From Pusillimonas sp. MFBS29 (GTDB lineage Bacteria > Pseudomonadota > Gammaproteobacteria > Burkholderiales > Burkholderiaceae_B), in contig NZ_JAJEWL010000006.1 in NCBI RefSeq assembly GCF_020687695.1, forward strand, positions 62,001 to 126,000: 64,000 bases of DNA, in the 5' to 3' direction. How positions within the stretch are numbered: position 1 is the stretch's first letter; each line of letters begins with the position of its first letter. This document shows, one piece after another, positions 48,411 to 59,457 of the stretch. The position numbers were made by a program, and so were the translations under genes. Under the pieces are notes generated by a model. That model searched no databases and was not told the DNA's origin. It saw nothing but the letters and a program-made list of their open reading frames with translations.

Positions 48411-50695
48411 TAGGCAGCCTTAATCCGCAACAACAGGCTGCCGTCACTCTTCCTCCCGCCCACGCGCTGGTTCTGGCCGGCGCGGGCAGCGGCAAAACCC
48501 GGGTACTGACTACACGCATGGCCTGGCTGATACAAAGCAGCCAGGCCAGCCCTTTTGGGCTGATGGCGGTTACATTCACCAATAAATCGGCGCGTGAGAT
48601 GCTCACGCGCCTTTCGGCGTTGTTGCCCATCAATACCCGTGGCTTGTGGGTAGGCACGTTTCACGGGCTGTGCAATCGCATGTTGCGTGCTCATCACCGT
48701 GACGCCGGCCTGCCGCAGACATTTCAAATACTGGATAGCGCCGATCAGCTTGCAGCCATCAAGCGCCTGATCAAAGGCGCCGGCATAGACGATGACAAGT
48801 TCCCGCCACGCGACGTACAGCGTTTTATCAATGGCGCCAAGGAAGAGGGTCAGCGACCGGCCGATGTAGAGGTCTGGGATGCACACAGGCGCCGCCTGGT
48901 TGAAATCTATCAGCTGTACCAGGATCAGTGCCAGCGCGAAGGCGTGGTCGACTTTGCAGAGCTGCTGCTGCGCGCCTATGAGCTGCTACAGCGCAATGCA
49001 CCCATACGTGAACATTATCAGCGCCGTTTCCAGCATATTCTGGTCGACGAGTTCCAGGACACCAATACGCTGCAGTATCGCTGGCTGACCTTGTTGGCCG
49101 GAGGCGGGGCTCATATATTTGCCGTGGGTGACGATGACCAGTCGATATACGCCTTCCGCGGCGCGAACGTGGGCAATATGTCCGACTTCGAGCGTGACTA
49201 CGCACGCGGCAACGTCATACGTCTGGAGCAGAATTACCGTTCCTACGGGCACATTCTGGATTCGGCCAACGCATTGATTGCACACAATACCGGGCGATTG
49301 GGCAAAAATCTCTGGACCGAGCAGGGTGAAGGTGAGCCGGTGCGGGTCGTAGAGCAGGCTTCCGATCTGCTTGAGGCACAATGGATTATTGATGAGATCA
49401 AGGCGCTGATCAACGATGGCAGCCTGCGTCGCGAGATTGCCGTCTTGTATCGCAGCAATGCGCAGTCGCGCATTATCGAGCACGCGCTTTTTTCCGCCGG
49501 CATACCCTACAAGGTCTATGGCGGCCTGCGTTTTTTCGAGCGCCAGGAGGTCAAGCACGCGCTGGCTTATCTAAGGCTGATGGACAACCCGCACGACGAC
49601 ACATCGTGGCTGCGGGTGGTGAATTTTCCCGTGCGAGGTATAGGCGCACGTACGCTGGAGCAGCTGTCCGACCTAGCCAGACAGCAGGAAAGCAGCCTGT
49701 TCCGCGCCGTGCCGTCCATGTCGGGCAAGGGTGGCAATAACCTGGCCCGCTTTGCCGAACTGATCCAGCAGATGGCGCACGAAGCCCAGGTCTTGTCGCT
49801 GCCGGAATTGATTGAACATGTGGTGCACCACAGCGGCTTGCTGGCGCATTATCAAACTGATCGTGAAGGTGCTGACCGGATTGAGAACTTGCAAGAGCTG
49901 GTCAATGCCGCTGCCGCGTTTGTGGCCGAGGCCAACCTTGAAGGCTTGCCGGCGGGGCGTATTCCCGATGGCGCACTGACAGCGGCCAGCCTGGGCGCAG
50001 AGGCTTCCGAAGCCCTGGCAGCGATGTCACCGCTTGCGGCTTTTCTGACGCACGCTTCACTCGAGGCGGGTGACAACCAGGCGCAAGCCGGCCAGGATGC
50101 CATCCAGTTAATGACCGTTCACGCAGCCAAAGGGCTGGAGTTCGATTCGGTGTTTATTACCGGTGTCGAAGAAGGCTTGTTTCCGCACGAGAACAGTTTG
50201 CTGGAAGCGGCGGGCCTGGAAGAAGAAAGGCGGCTGATGTACGTAGCGATTACGCGTGCGCGTGAACGGTTGTACCTGTCGTTGGCCCAAAGCAGGATGC
50301 TGCACGGCCAGACCCGCTATGCCATGCGCTCGCGTTTCCTGGATGAGATTCCAGAGCAGCACCTGAAATGGCTGACGCCTCGCGATGGACGGGCTCCAGT
50401 GCAGGCGCAACAGCTTGCGTGGAGCGGTGCGTTCCGGCGTGGCAATACGTTCAATCGAGGCGATGGCGGCAGCAGTGCCACACCCATGGCAGCGCGCAGT
50501 CTGACTTCGTCGGTGACGGTAGGCGCGTTGCAGTTCCGGATAGGCACAGGCGTGCGCCACGCGAAATTTGGTGAAGGTACGGTCATAGGGCTAAGCGGCT
50601 CGGGGCAGGACGCCCAGGCGCAGATTCAGTTCCGGGATGCCGGGACAAAGACGCTGGCGTTAGGGGTGGCTAAACTGGAGATTACTGCCGGGTGA
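48407..50695 (+). CDS. uvrD: UvrD-type DNA helicase II
   Basis: A 762-residue superfamily I helicase for nucleotide-excision and mismatch repair. Motifs seen are LNPQQQAAV (Q motif), LAGAGSGKTRVL (Walker A), VDEFQDTNTLQY (motif II), GDDDQSIYAFRGA (III), VRVVEQ, MTVHAAKGLEFDSVFITGVEEGLFP (V) and YVAITRARERLYLS (VI). A C-terminal tail with VGALQFRIGTGVRHAKFGEG follows, as in UvrD. ATG 48407 overlaps the desaturase stop (ATGA), and I took it because MIGSLNPQQQ is the family-like start. Confidence 0.94.
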   Translation: MIGSLNPQQQAAVTLPPAHALVLAGAGSGKTRVLTTRMAWLIQSSQASPFGLMAVTFTNKSAREMLTRLSALLPINTRGLWVGTFHGLCNRMLRAHHRDAGLPQTFQILDSADQLAAIKRLIKGAGIDDDKFPPRDVQRFINGAKEEGQRPADVEVWDAHRRRLVEIYQLYQDQCQREGVVDFAELLLRAYELLQRNAPIREHYQRRFQHILVDEFQDTNTLQYRWLTLLAGGGAHIFAVGDDDQSIYAFRGANVGNMSDFERDYARGNVIRLEQNYRSYGHILDSANALIAHNTGRLGKNLWTEQGEGEPVRVVEQASDLLEAQWIIDEIKALINDGSLRREIAVLYRSNAQSRIIEHALFSAGIPYKVYGGLRFFERQEVKHALAYLRLMDNPHDDTSWLRVVNFPVRGIGARTLEQLSDLARQQESSLFRAVPSMSGKGGNNLARFAELIQQMAHEAQVLSLPELIEHVVHHSGLLAHYQTDREGADRIENLQELVNAAAAFVAEANLEGLPAGRIPDGALTAASLGAEASEALAAMSPLAAFLTHASLEAGDNQAQAGQDAIQLMTVHAAKGLEFDSVFITGVEEGLFPHENSLLEAAGLEEERRLMYVAITRARERLYLSLAQSRMLHGQTRYAMRSRFLDEIPEQHLKWLTPRDGRAPVQAQQLAWSGAFRRGNTFNRGDGGSSATPMAARSLTSSVTVGALQFRIGTGVRHAKFGEGTVIGLSGSGQDAQAQIQFRDAGTKTLALGVAKLEITAG

Positions 50696-50743
50696 TCGGC
50701 TTATCGCTCAACGAGTTCGGGTGCTTGTAGAGGCCGGTGCGGA

Positions 50744-51025
50744 GCTTAACGCATTTAGTTGCTTGTGAAGGCCGGCCTGTCGGGAGGTACCGGGGCAGTC
50801 GGGCTTCCGCGAGCGCGGTCCTGCTGCGCAGGACTTCCTGTTTAAAACCTGGGTGTCGGGGCGGCCGCAGAACTCAGGCCGTCGGACCAGTGGTCCGACA
50901 AACGTGGCCTTCAAACAGCTGCGGCCTTGCATCCCCGCCGCCCAGGCTTTAAACAGCGCGCCCGAAAGTCGCCCTCCCACCCCGGTACCCCCCGACAGGC
51001 CTCACAGCAACTGGATGCGTTAAGC
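50744..51025. repeat. 282-bp imperfect inverted repeat
   Basis: The 727-bp gap 50696-51422 has no convincing gene. GCTTAACGC (50744-50752) faces GCGTTAAGC (51017-51025). Between them the two arms keep matching in order, including CCTGTCGGG/CCCGACAGG, GGTACCGGG/CCCGGTACC, TTTAAA with CCTGGG/CCCAGG, and GCCGCAG/CTGCGGC. The centre is a perfect hairpin GTCGGACCA-G-TGGTCCGAC (50881-50899). A partial direct repeat (TGCTTGT..AGGCCGG) is at 50722-50737 and 50760-50775. It could be a MITE-like element, a structured RNA or an extended convergent terminator. Confidence 0.75.
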
Positions 51026-51204
51026 TGTAATTGCCCAGGGTTGGATCGACAAGCACTGTTCTATTTGTCGGGTGGAGACTATTACCTCGAGACTTCAGCA
51101 TCTGTTGCAAAAGCTCTCACTCTAACGGAGTAGCGATGACAAGCGCATTTGAAATTTGAGCCCACTAGCTCATTATTACTTTGCGCGCAACACAGTCCCA
51201 TGAA

Positions 51205-51334
51205 TATATATGTATGCAGGCCTGTGTGTCTGTGGGGGTTAAGGGCCAAATCCGGGAAGTTCTGGCCGGCGGCCAGAACCGCATTCGTCAAGCCCGCAGC
51301 CCCCACAGACACACAGGCCGTGTATGGATATATA
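51205..51334. repeat. 130-bp nested inverted repeat
   Basis: A perfect 20-bp arm (51219-51238) is repeated in inverse at 51300-51319, with imperfect TATATA-containing extensions on the outside (51205, 51334). Inside lies a second perfect hairpin GTTCTGGCC-GGC-GGCCAGAAC (51259-51279). It stands about 180 bp from the 282-bp repeat and has a different sequence. Confidence 0.75.
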
Positions 51335-51422
51335 GAAGGCACATAAACAGAGGAACCGCAGCGATAAAAATGCCGACCAAATCACAGGCATCGCTGTATA
51401 CTTAGCAACCACCCCAGGCCAG

Positions 51423-53357
51423 CTAACCCGCCGTCAACGCCTCGAGCTCTTCCTGCAGCATCAGCCACTCCTCTTCAAGTTGACCATGCTTCTTGCTGAG
51501 GTCGCCGTGCTCTTCAAGCACCTTCAGGCGCTCATCACGGCGTGCGTCCGAATAGAAGTCCGGATCGGCAATCAAGGCATCAAGGGCCTGCAAACGCTGA
51601 CCGGCGCGCTCCATGTCAGCTTCAACCTTCTTGAGCTTATTGTCCAGCGGTTTGCGCAGCGTAGCCAGGCGCTGCCGCTCCTCGGCCTCTTGGCGGCGCT
51701 GCGCCTTGCGATCAAGCACCGCCTCACCCGGACCGGCATCCTCAGTACTGCTGCGAGCGTCCGCCCGGGCCTGCGCTGTGCGCGCAGCCAGCCAGTCACG
51801 ATAGTCTTCCAGATCACCGTCGAACTCCTGCACACGTCCGTCGGCCACAATCCAGAAACTATCCACCGTCGTGCGCAGCAGATGACGATCGTGTGAAACC
51901 AGCAACACACTGCCGGCAAACTCGGCCAGTGCGGTCGCCAGCGCTTCACGGGTGTCCACATCCAGGTGATTGCTGGGCTCATCCAGCAAGAGCAGATTCG
52001 GTTTTTGCCAGACGATCAGCGATAGCGCCAGACGTGCCTTTTCGCCGCCCGACATGGGTGCGATCTTGCTGATGACAGCGTCGCCACCAAAGCCAAAACC
52101 GCCCAGATAATTGCGTAATTCCTGCTCACGTGTTTGCGGTGACAGGCGCAGCAAATGCTGCAGTGGCGTGGCGTCCGGGTCCAGCATGTCCAGCTGATGC
52201 TGGGCAAAGTAGCCTATCTCCAGTCCCTTCGAGGCCTGGCGTTCGCCGGCCAGTGCGGGCAGTTCTTCGGCCAGTGTTTTGATCAGTGTACTTTTCCCGG
52301 CCCCGTTCACGCCCAGTACCCCGATACGGGCGCCGCCCCTGACCATCAGTTGTATGTTGCTGAGCACCGTGCGGGACTGGCCTTGTTCGTTGGTATAGCC
52401 GGTCGCGACGTTATCCAGAACCAGCAGGGGGTCAGGCATGCTGGTGGGTTCGGGGATACGTATGTCTATGCCTGATTCCACGTGCAGGGGAGCCAGGGTT
52501 TCCATTCGTGCGAGCGCCTTGACACGGCTTTGAGCCTGCTTGGCCTTGGTGGCCTTGGCCTTGAAGCGATCAATAAAGCTTTGCAGCCTGGCTGTTTCTC
52601 GTGTTTGCCTGTCCCAGGCCAGCCGGGTTTGACGCAGCCGCTCCGCCCGCTGGGTCAGGAAGTCCTCATAGCCGCCCCGATAGCGTACCAGTTTGGCGTG
52701 ATCGAAATGCAGGATGATGGTTGCCACCGAATCCAGGAACTCGGTGTCGTGCGAAATGAGCAGCACAGTGCCCTGATAAGCGGCCAGCCAACGTTCCAGC
52801 CACAACATGGCATCAAGGTCCAGGTGGTTGGTCGGTTCGTCCAGCAACAGCAATTCGGATGGCGCCATCAAGGCCCGTGCCAGTGCCAGGCGCATCTGCC
52901 AGCCGCCCGAAAAACTGTTGACCGGGTTCATCCATTGGTCGGGCTTAAAGCCCAGGCCGGCCAGCAGTTGTTCCGCACGCGATGGCGCACTCCAGGCATC
53001 GGCCTCGACCAGCGCTGATTCAAGCTCGGCAATGCGGTGTCCGTCGGTCTCTGGTGTGGCGGCGCGTTGGGCCTGCAGGGCACGCAAATGCGTGTCTCCG
53101 TCAATGACGAATTCCCGGGCAGGCAGCTCGTTGTGGCTGATTTCCTGGTCGACGCTGGCAATGCGCCAGCCCGGCGGGATCAGCAGCGACCCCGCATCGA
53201 TGTCCAGCCGGCCCTGCAAGGCGGCAAACAAGGTCGACTTGCCTGCACCGTTCTTGCCGACTATGCCGACACGCTCGCCGGGGTTAATAACAAAATCAGT
53301 GCCGTCGAGCAGCACCTTTGTGCCGCGACGGATCGTCAAACCAGTAGCACGAATCAC
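51423..53357 (-). CDS. ABC-F family ATPase, YheS-like
   Basis: A 644-residue soluble twin-ATPase protein of the ABC-F family, whose members act on the ribosome rather than in transport. The first cassette has GKNGAGKSTLFAAL, SGGWQMRLALARAL and LLLDEPTNHLDLDAMLWLE. The second has GVNGAGKSTLIKTL, SGGEKARLALSLI and LLLDEPSNHLDVDTREAL. A basic linker (FKAKATKAKQAQSRVKAL) joins them, and a C-terminal coiled coil follows. The sequence is closest to YheS. It overlaps prmB by 4 bp. Confidence 0.92.
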   Translation of the reverse strand: MIRATGLTIRRGTKVLLDGTDFVINPGERVGIVGKNGAGKSTLFAALQGRLDIDAGSLLIPPGWRIASVDQEISHNELPAREFVIDGDTHLRALQAQRAATPETDGHRIAELESALVEADAWSAPSRAEQLLAGLGFKPDQWMNPVNSFSGGWQMRLALARALMAPSELLLLDEPTNHLDLDAMLWLERWLAAYQGTVLLISHDTEFLDSVATIILHFDHAKLVRYRGGYEDFLTQRAERLRQTRLAWDRQTRETARLQSFIDRFKAKATKAKQAQSRVKALARMETLAPLHVESGIDIRIPEPTSMPDPLLVLDNVATGYTNEQGQSRTVLSNIQLMVRGGARIGVLGVNGAGKSTLIKTLAEELPALAGERQASKGLEIGYFAQHQLDMLDPDATPLQHLLRLSPQTREQELRNYLGGFGFGGDAVISKIAPMSGGEKARLALSLIVWQKPNLLLLDEPSNHLDVDTREALATALAEFAGSVLLVSHDRHLLRTTVDSFWIVADGRVQEFDGDLEDYRDWLAARTAQARADARSSTEDAGPGEAVLDRKAQRRQEAEERQRLATLRKPLDNKLKKVEADMERAGQRLQALDALIADPDFYSDARRDERLKVLEEHGDLSKKHGQLEEEWLMLQEELEALTAG

Positions 53358-54250
53358 GAAACCAGTTGCTCCCGTGTGAGCAGCAGGATTTGATCTTCGG
53401 TGTTCTCGGTGCTGAGCCAGACCGGTTCGAGGTCGGGAAAAGCGGCCAGGAAGTTCTGGTATTCGTGACCGATCTCGAGGACCAGAAGGCCTTCGGGTGC
53501 CATGAAAGCAGGTGCTTGCTGCAGCAGGCGGCGTACAAGATCCATACCGTCGTCACCGCCGGCCAGTGCCATGGTTGGTTCGTGGCGATACTCCTGGGGC
53601 AGATGCTCCATGGAGTGGTTGTTCACATAGGGCGGATTGCAAAGAATGACGTTGTACTCGCAACCGGGCAACTGTTCGAACAAGTCGCTGCAGTGCGTGG
53701 TGATGCGCCCGTCAAGACCCGAAAGTTCGATATTTTCATCGGCTACTTCCAAAGCATGCTCGGACAGGTCCACCGCGTCGACCTGGGCGTTCGGAAATGC
53801 CAGCGCGGCCAATACGGCCAGGCAGCCCGATCCGGTACACAAGTCGAGCACGAAATCGACGTCGTCGGGGTCGGCAACCCATGGGTTCAGGCTATCGGAC
53901 AGCAGTTCGGATATGGGTGAGCGTGGAATAATGACGCGCTGATCGACTACAAAACGGTGGCCTTGCAGCCAGGCCTCGCCGGTGAGGTAGGCAGCCGGTA
54001 CGTGCTCGGTAATGCGTCGCTCGAGCAGTTTCAGGTAGCGCTCGCGCTCGGCCGGCAGCACGCGCGCATCCAGAAATGGCTCGAGCATATCGAGCGGCAG
54101 GTGCAGGCTGTGCAGCAGCAAATAGACGGCTTCGTCCCAGGCATTATCGCTGCCGTGACCAAACGACAGTCGGGATGCGTTGAACTGGCTGACGGTGTAA
54201 CGCAGCAAGTCGCGTACTGTACGCAGTTTTTTACTGGCGATGTGATGCAT
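53354..54250 (-). CDS. prmB: ribosomal protein L3 glutamine methyltransferase
   Basis: A 298-residue SAM-dependent methyltransferase of the HemK/PrmB family that modifies a Gln of ribosomal protein L3. The catalytic motif is NPPYVNNHSMEHLPQEY. The SAM site is VLDLCTGSGCLAVLAAL. The N-terminal helical domain and total length fit PrmB rather than PrmC. It lies between dapE and the ABC-F gene in one run. Confidence 0.93.
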   Translation of the reverse strand: MHHIASKKLRTVRDLLRYTVSQFNASRLSFGHGSDNAWDEAVYLLLHSLHLPLDMLEPFLDARVLPAERERYLKLLERRITEHVPAAYLTGEAWLQGHRFVVDQRVIIPRSPISELLSDSLNPWVADPDDVDFVLDLCTGSGCLAVLAALAFPNAQVDAVDLSEHALEVADENIELSGLDGRITTHCSDLFEQLPGCEYNVILCNPPYVNNHSMEHLPQEYRHEPTMALAGGDDGMDLVRRLLQQAPAFMAPEGLLVLEIGHEYQNFLAAFPDLEPVWLSTENTEDQILLLTREQLVS

Positions 54251-54262
54251 GGCAGCTCCTGG

Positions 54263-56220
<1,958 letters not shown>

Positions 56221-56250
56221 AGAAGTACTCGGTGAGGGTTGAGAAAAGCT

Positions 56251-57447
56251 TCAATACTTGTTTTTGACAAAATCGGCGATGCGCAAGGCCGCCTCGACGC
56301 ATTGCTGCTTGGGTGCGACCAGGGCCAGGCGGATACGATTTGCACCCGGATTGACGCCATGGGCCTCGCGGGCCAGGAAGCTGCCCGGTAGCGCGGTGAC
56401 GGCGGTGGCGCCGTACAGATCGCGTACAAAATCGGTATCGGGGCAGGGGGTTTGCGCCCAAAGATAGAATGAGGCGTCCGGACGAGCCACATCCAGAATC
56501 GGCTCCAGTATTGGCAGGACGGCGTCGAATTTCTCGCGATAAAGCTGCCGGTTCTCGAATACATGAGTTTCATCGTTCCAGGCGGCAATGCTGGTTTGCG
56601 ATACCACCGGGCTCATGGCACTGCCGTGATAGGTTCGATACAGCAGGAACTGGGCAATCAGCTCGGCGTCGCCTGCGATAAAGCCCGAACGCAGGCCGGG
56701 CACATTCGATCGCTTGGACAGGCTGGAAAAGCATACCAGCCGGCGATAATCATCGCGCCCGAGCAGGCTGGCCGCTTGCAGTGCGCCCAGCGGCTTGTCG
56801 GCTTCATCGAAATAGATTTCTGAGTAACACTCATCAGAGGCGATGACGAAGCCGTGTTCGTCAGACAGTTCGAACAGCGTTTGCCATTCCTGCAGACCCA
56901 TGACGTTGCCAGCCGGATTGCCGGGTGAGCATACAAACAGCAATTGCGTTCTGTGCCAGACATCTGCCGGTACGGCCGCCCAGTCATAGCCGAAATTGAG
57001 CTCGGCCTGAGAATTGATGTAATAGGGTTGCGCGCCTGCCAGCAAGCTTGCGCCTTCATAGATCTGATAAAACGGATTAGGGCAGACCGCGATGGCGTCG
57101 ACCGTAGGATCGATGATGGTCTGGGCAAAGGAAAACAGCGCCTCGCGCGAACCCAGTGCCGGCAGTACCTGTGTCTCGGGATCGGGTGGTGTTATGCCGT
57201 AGCGCCGCGAAATCCAGTTTGAAATCGTTGATCGCAGCAGTGCATCACCCTTGGTGGGCGGGTAGACGGACAACCCTGCCATGGCATCTTGCATCGCCCG
57301 CGTGATCAGCGCAGGCGTGGCATGCTTGGGCTCGCCTATGGAAAGACTGATGGGAGTTAGTGCCGCTGGCGGAGAGCCGGACAGCGCGAGCAGCTGCCTT
57401 AACTTTTCAAAAGGGTAAGGATGCAGTGCGCTGAGTCGGGGGTTCAT
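56251..57447 (-). CDS. dapC: succinyl-diaminopimelate aminotransferase
   Basis: A 398-residue fold-type I PLP enzyme. The start MNPRLSALHPYPFEKLRQL is the DapC-type opening. The PLP lysine lies in SLSKRSNVPGLRSGF, and GSREALFSFAQ and CSPGNPAGNVM are further active-site segments. I chose ATG 57447 because the longer frame would run into tRNA-Leu. With dapD and dapE it gives three consecutive steps of the pathway. Confidence 0.94.
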   Translation of the reverse strand: MNPRLSALHPYPFEKLRQLLALSGSPPAALTPISLSIGEPKHATPALITRAMQDAMAGLSVYPPTKGDALLRSTISNWISRRYGITPPDPETQVLPALGSREALFSFAQTIIDPTVDAIAVCPNPFYQIYEGASLLAGAQPYYINSQAELNFGYDWAAVPADVWHRTQLLFVCSPGNPAGNVMGLQEWQTLFELSDEHGFVIASDECYSEIYFDEADKPLGALQAASLLGRDDYRRLVCFSSLSKRSNVPGLRSGFIAGDAELIAQFLLYRTYHGSAMSPVVSQTSIAAWNDETHVFENRQLYREKFDAVLPILEPILDVARPDASFYLWAQTPCPDTDFVRDLYGATAVTALPGSFLAREAHGVNPGANRIRLALVAPKQQCVEAALRIADFVKNKY

Positions 57448-57519
57448 GTTTGCCGCAAGGTAGGGCAGCAGGCCGGCTGTATGGCGTGCTGCAATGCCGG
57501 CAAGCATGCATTGTAATGA

Positions 57520-57604
57520 TGGTGCGAACGGAGAGACTCGAACTCTCACACCTCTCGGCGCCAGAACCTAAATCTGGTGCGTCTACCAATTCCGCCACGT
57601 TCGC
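57520..57604 (-). tRNA. tRNA-Leu (anticodon TAG)
   Basis: Read on the minus strand, the acceptor stem is GCGAACG/CGTTCGC. The D-arm GTGGCGGAATTGGTAGACGC is typical of class II leucine tRNAs. The anticodon stem is CCAGA/TCTGG, with loop TTTAGGT giving anticodon TAG (CUA codons). A long variable arm and the GTTCGAGTC T-loop follow. CCA is encoded at 57522-57520. Confidence 0.95.
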
Positions 57605-57619
57605 AAAAGTAAGCCAAGC

Positions 57620-57647
57620 ATTATAGCTTTTTTTTATGTATGCGCAA
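57620..57647 (-). promoter_or_regulatory. probable promoter of tRNA-Leu
   Basis: On the minus strand, TTGCGC (57647-57642), a 16-bp spacer and a perfect -10 TATAAT (57625-57620), 16 bp before the first base of the tRNA. Confidence 0.6.
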
Positions 57648-57687
57648 TTTGGGTGAATGGCGCTGCCGCTTGTGACGGCAGGGAACA

Positions 57688-59310
57688 TTACTGTGGATGG
57701 TGACGCTCGCTGGTCATATCGTGCAAAGCCAAGGCCAACTGGTACTGCAAACGGAGCCTTGGGTTGAGTATCTCGCGTCGCGTTAACGTGTATATTTGTG
57801 AGATTCGATAGCGTACAGTGTTGTGGTGCACATGCATCAGACGTGCGGTTTCACGATAATTCCCGTTGGTATCCAAAAAGGTGCGAAGCGTGTTTACCAG
57901 TCGGGCATTGCGTCGGGCATCATAAGACAGTAACGGTTCGAGCCAGTCGTCTACATAACGACCTACATCACTCTGCATGGCGGGATGCGACAGCAGGCGA
58001 TAAAGTCCTGTTTCGTCATGCAGTTTGGCCTGGCATTTTTTTCCGGATTTCAGGCTATGATCCAGTGCGTATTCGGCTTGCTCGAACGCACGATCCAGAT
58101 GAACGACCTCGGAAACCTGACTAATGCCGGCATTCCATTCCGGCGCTTCCTGGTGCATGCAGGCCTGGGCGATATAGTTTTCAAGATGACTGACGCCCCC
58201 GTCCAATTGAAAGTCAGACCCCATTGTCTCCGGTATAAGAAGCAGGAAACGGCTTCGGTCCAGGCCACTCACTAGCAAATGGTCAGTTTCCATTTTGGAG
58301 TGAAAGAAACTCGCAATGGCTCGAAATACGTGATCATTCAGATTATGAAACTTGATGATTGCAGCGATATACCTGTCATGTAAAGGTAAATCGCGCTCCC
58401 GCCCGCGCGCGATGTGGGCTTTACGTGCGACGCCTGACAGGTTTGAGTCGACCAATGTCAGCACGAACTCATTATGTTTTTCGCGAGCGATACTGATGTT
58501 GGCGCGTCGCTGCAATAGGCTCATCGATATAGCCTCACGTGCGTGGGTCAGGCAATACAGCAAAGATGGCTCAATGGGGCCGTCGGTTTCAACTGCGGCA
58601 ATATAGGCTTGACTCTGGGGACTGTGGTCCAGCGCCGTGTACACGATACTGAAATCGGGAAAGCACCGCCGTATGACACCGGGGCATGGGCTGGTATGGT
58701 CGGTAGATGTAGTGGGTGCGTGCAGGGCTTGTATGACCTGGTCGGTTGCCAGTGCCGTATCGGGCAGCCAGAGTGTTAGCGCGTCGGCGGGGCTGGACAG
58801 CAGCACGGTATGCCCGATCATGGAATACAGCAAGGCCATCAGGCTGTCCAGACTGGCACCAGAGAATAACTGTGAGGTGAACTGACTACGGATCTCCTCC
58901 GAGCGGATCAACTGCCGGGCGTCGGTATCAAGGACGCGGGCAAATATGGGATTGATGACTTCGATCCAGGCAACGTGGTCCGGTACCTTGATGATGGGAA
59001 AGGCCAGTTCATTGGCACGCACGATCATGCTGTCGGGAAGCGTGGTCATGTATCGATGAAGCTTCACGCCAAGTCCCGCAACATTCCTGGCGACCAGTTC
59101 TTCAATCAGTGTCTTTAAGCCGTGACGTCGCTTGATCAGTGGGAAGGTCGAAGTCAGTGCCAGCTCTTGTCCTCGTAGCCATAGAGCCGCGTCAGGAGCG
59201 TCCAGTACCGTTACAGACTTGATGTTCCGGCCGAGTCCATCATGTCCTGCGATGATTTCGGCACCTCGTAATGCCTCTAATTCGAGAACGCTTTCAACAG
59301 TCAGCCACAT
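57688..59310 (-). CDS. PucR-family transcriptional regulator
   Basis: A 540-residue regulator. The N-terminal PucR/purine-catabolism domain starts VESVLELEALRGAEIIAGHDGLGR and contains LDAPDAALWLRGQELALTS. A long middle region follows. The C-terminal PucR-type helix-turn-helix is near residues 475-515 (LRTFLDTNGNYRETARLMHVHHNTVRYRISQI). Such proteins commonly activate adjacent catabolic genes in response to substrate. It diverges from the M20/TRAP operon with a perfect palindrome between them. GGAGG precedes the ATG. The effector is not deducible. Confidence 0.9.
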   Translation of the reverse strand: MWLTVESVLELEALRGAEIIAGHDGLGRNIKSVTVLDAPDAALWLRGQELALTSTFPLIKRRHGLKTLIEELVARNVAGLGVKLHRYMTTLPDSMIVRANELAFPIIKVPDHVAWIEVINPIFARVLDTDARQLIRSEEIRSQFTSQLFSGASLDSLMALLYSMIGHTVLLSSPADALTLWLPDTALATDQVIQALHAPTTSTDHTSPCPGVIRRCFPDFSIVYTALDHSPQSQAYIAAVETDGPIEPSLLYCLTHAREAISMSLLQRRANISIAREKHNEFVLTLVDSNLSGVARKAHIARGRERDLPLHDRYIAAIIKFHNLNDHVFRAIASFFHSKMETDHLLVSGLDRSRFLLLIPETMGSDFQLDGGVSHLENYIAQACMHQEAPEWNAGISQVSEVVHLDRAFEQAEYALDHSLKSGKKCQAKLHDETGLYRLLSHPAMQSDVGRYVDDWLEPLLSYDARRNARLVNTLRTFLDTNGNYRETARLMHVHHNTVRYRISQIYTLTRREILNPRLRLQYQLALALHDMTSERHHPQ

Positions 59311-59344
59311 GCCGGTGCCTCCAGAGACACAAAGGGAAGTTCAG

Positions 59345-59377
59345 TGATATTTTTGTACTCAGAGTACAAAAATATCA
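59345..59377. promoter_or_regulatory. 33-bp perfect palindrome, probable operator
   Basis: TGATATTTTTGTACTC is followed by one A and then its exact reverse complement (16-bp arms, 59345-59360 and 59362-59377). It is the most striking element of the 147-bp region between the divergent regulator and M20 genes. Its centre lies 51 bp from the regulator ATG. It is also about 75 bp upstream of a start expected from TATAAT at 59424-59429. That position fits an activator site for the operon and possible autoregulation. Confidence 0.75.
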
Positions 59378-59457
59378 TGTATTTCTATTTCATTGGCGAA
59401 TAGTCCGCGAAGTATGGCGTCCCTATAATTTCTGTGATGGAGTGAGGGGACATAAAA

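Noticed and set aside
50927-51405. Small open frames in the uvrD/ABC-F gap
   Set aside because: They lie within the inverted repeats, have repetitive low-complexity translations and no ribosome-binding sites; the DNA symmetry explains them.
57448-57549. Longer dapC start in the same frame
   Set aside because: The extension runs into tRNA-Leu, and the family-like start is MNPRLSALHPYPF at 57447.
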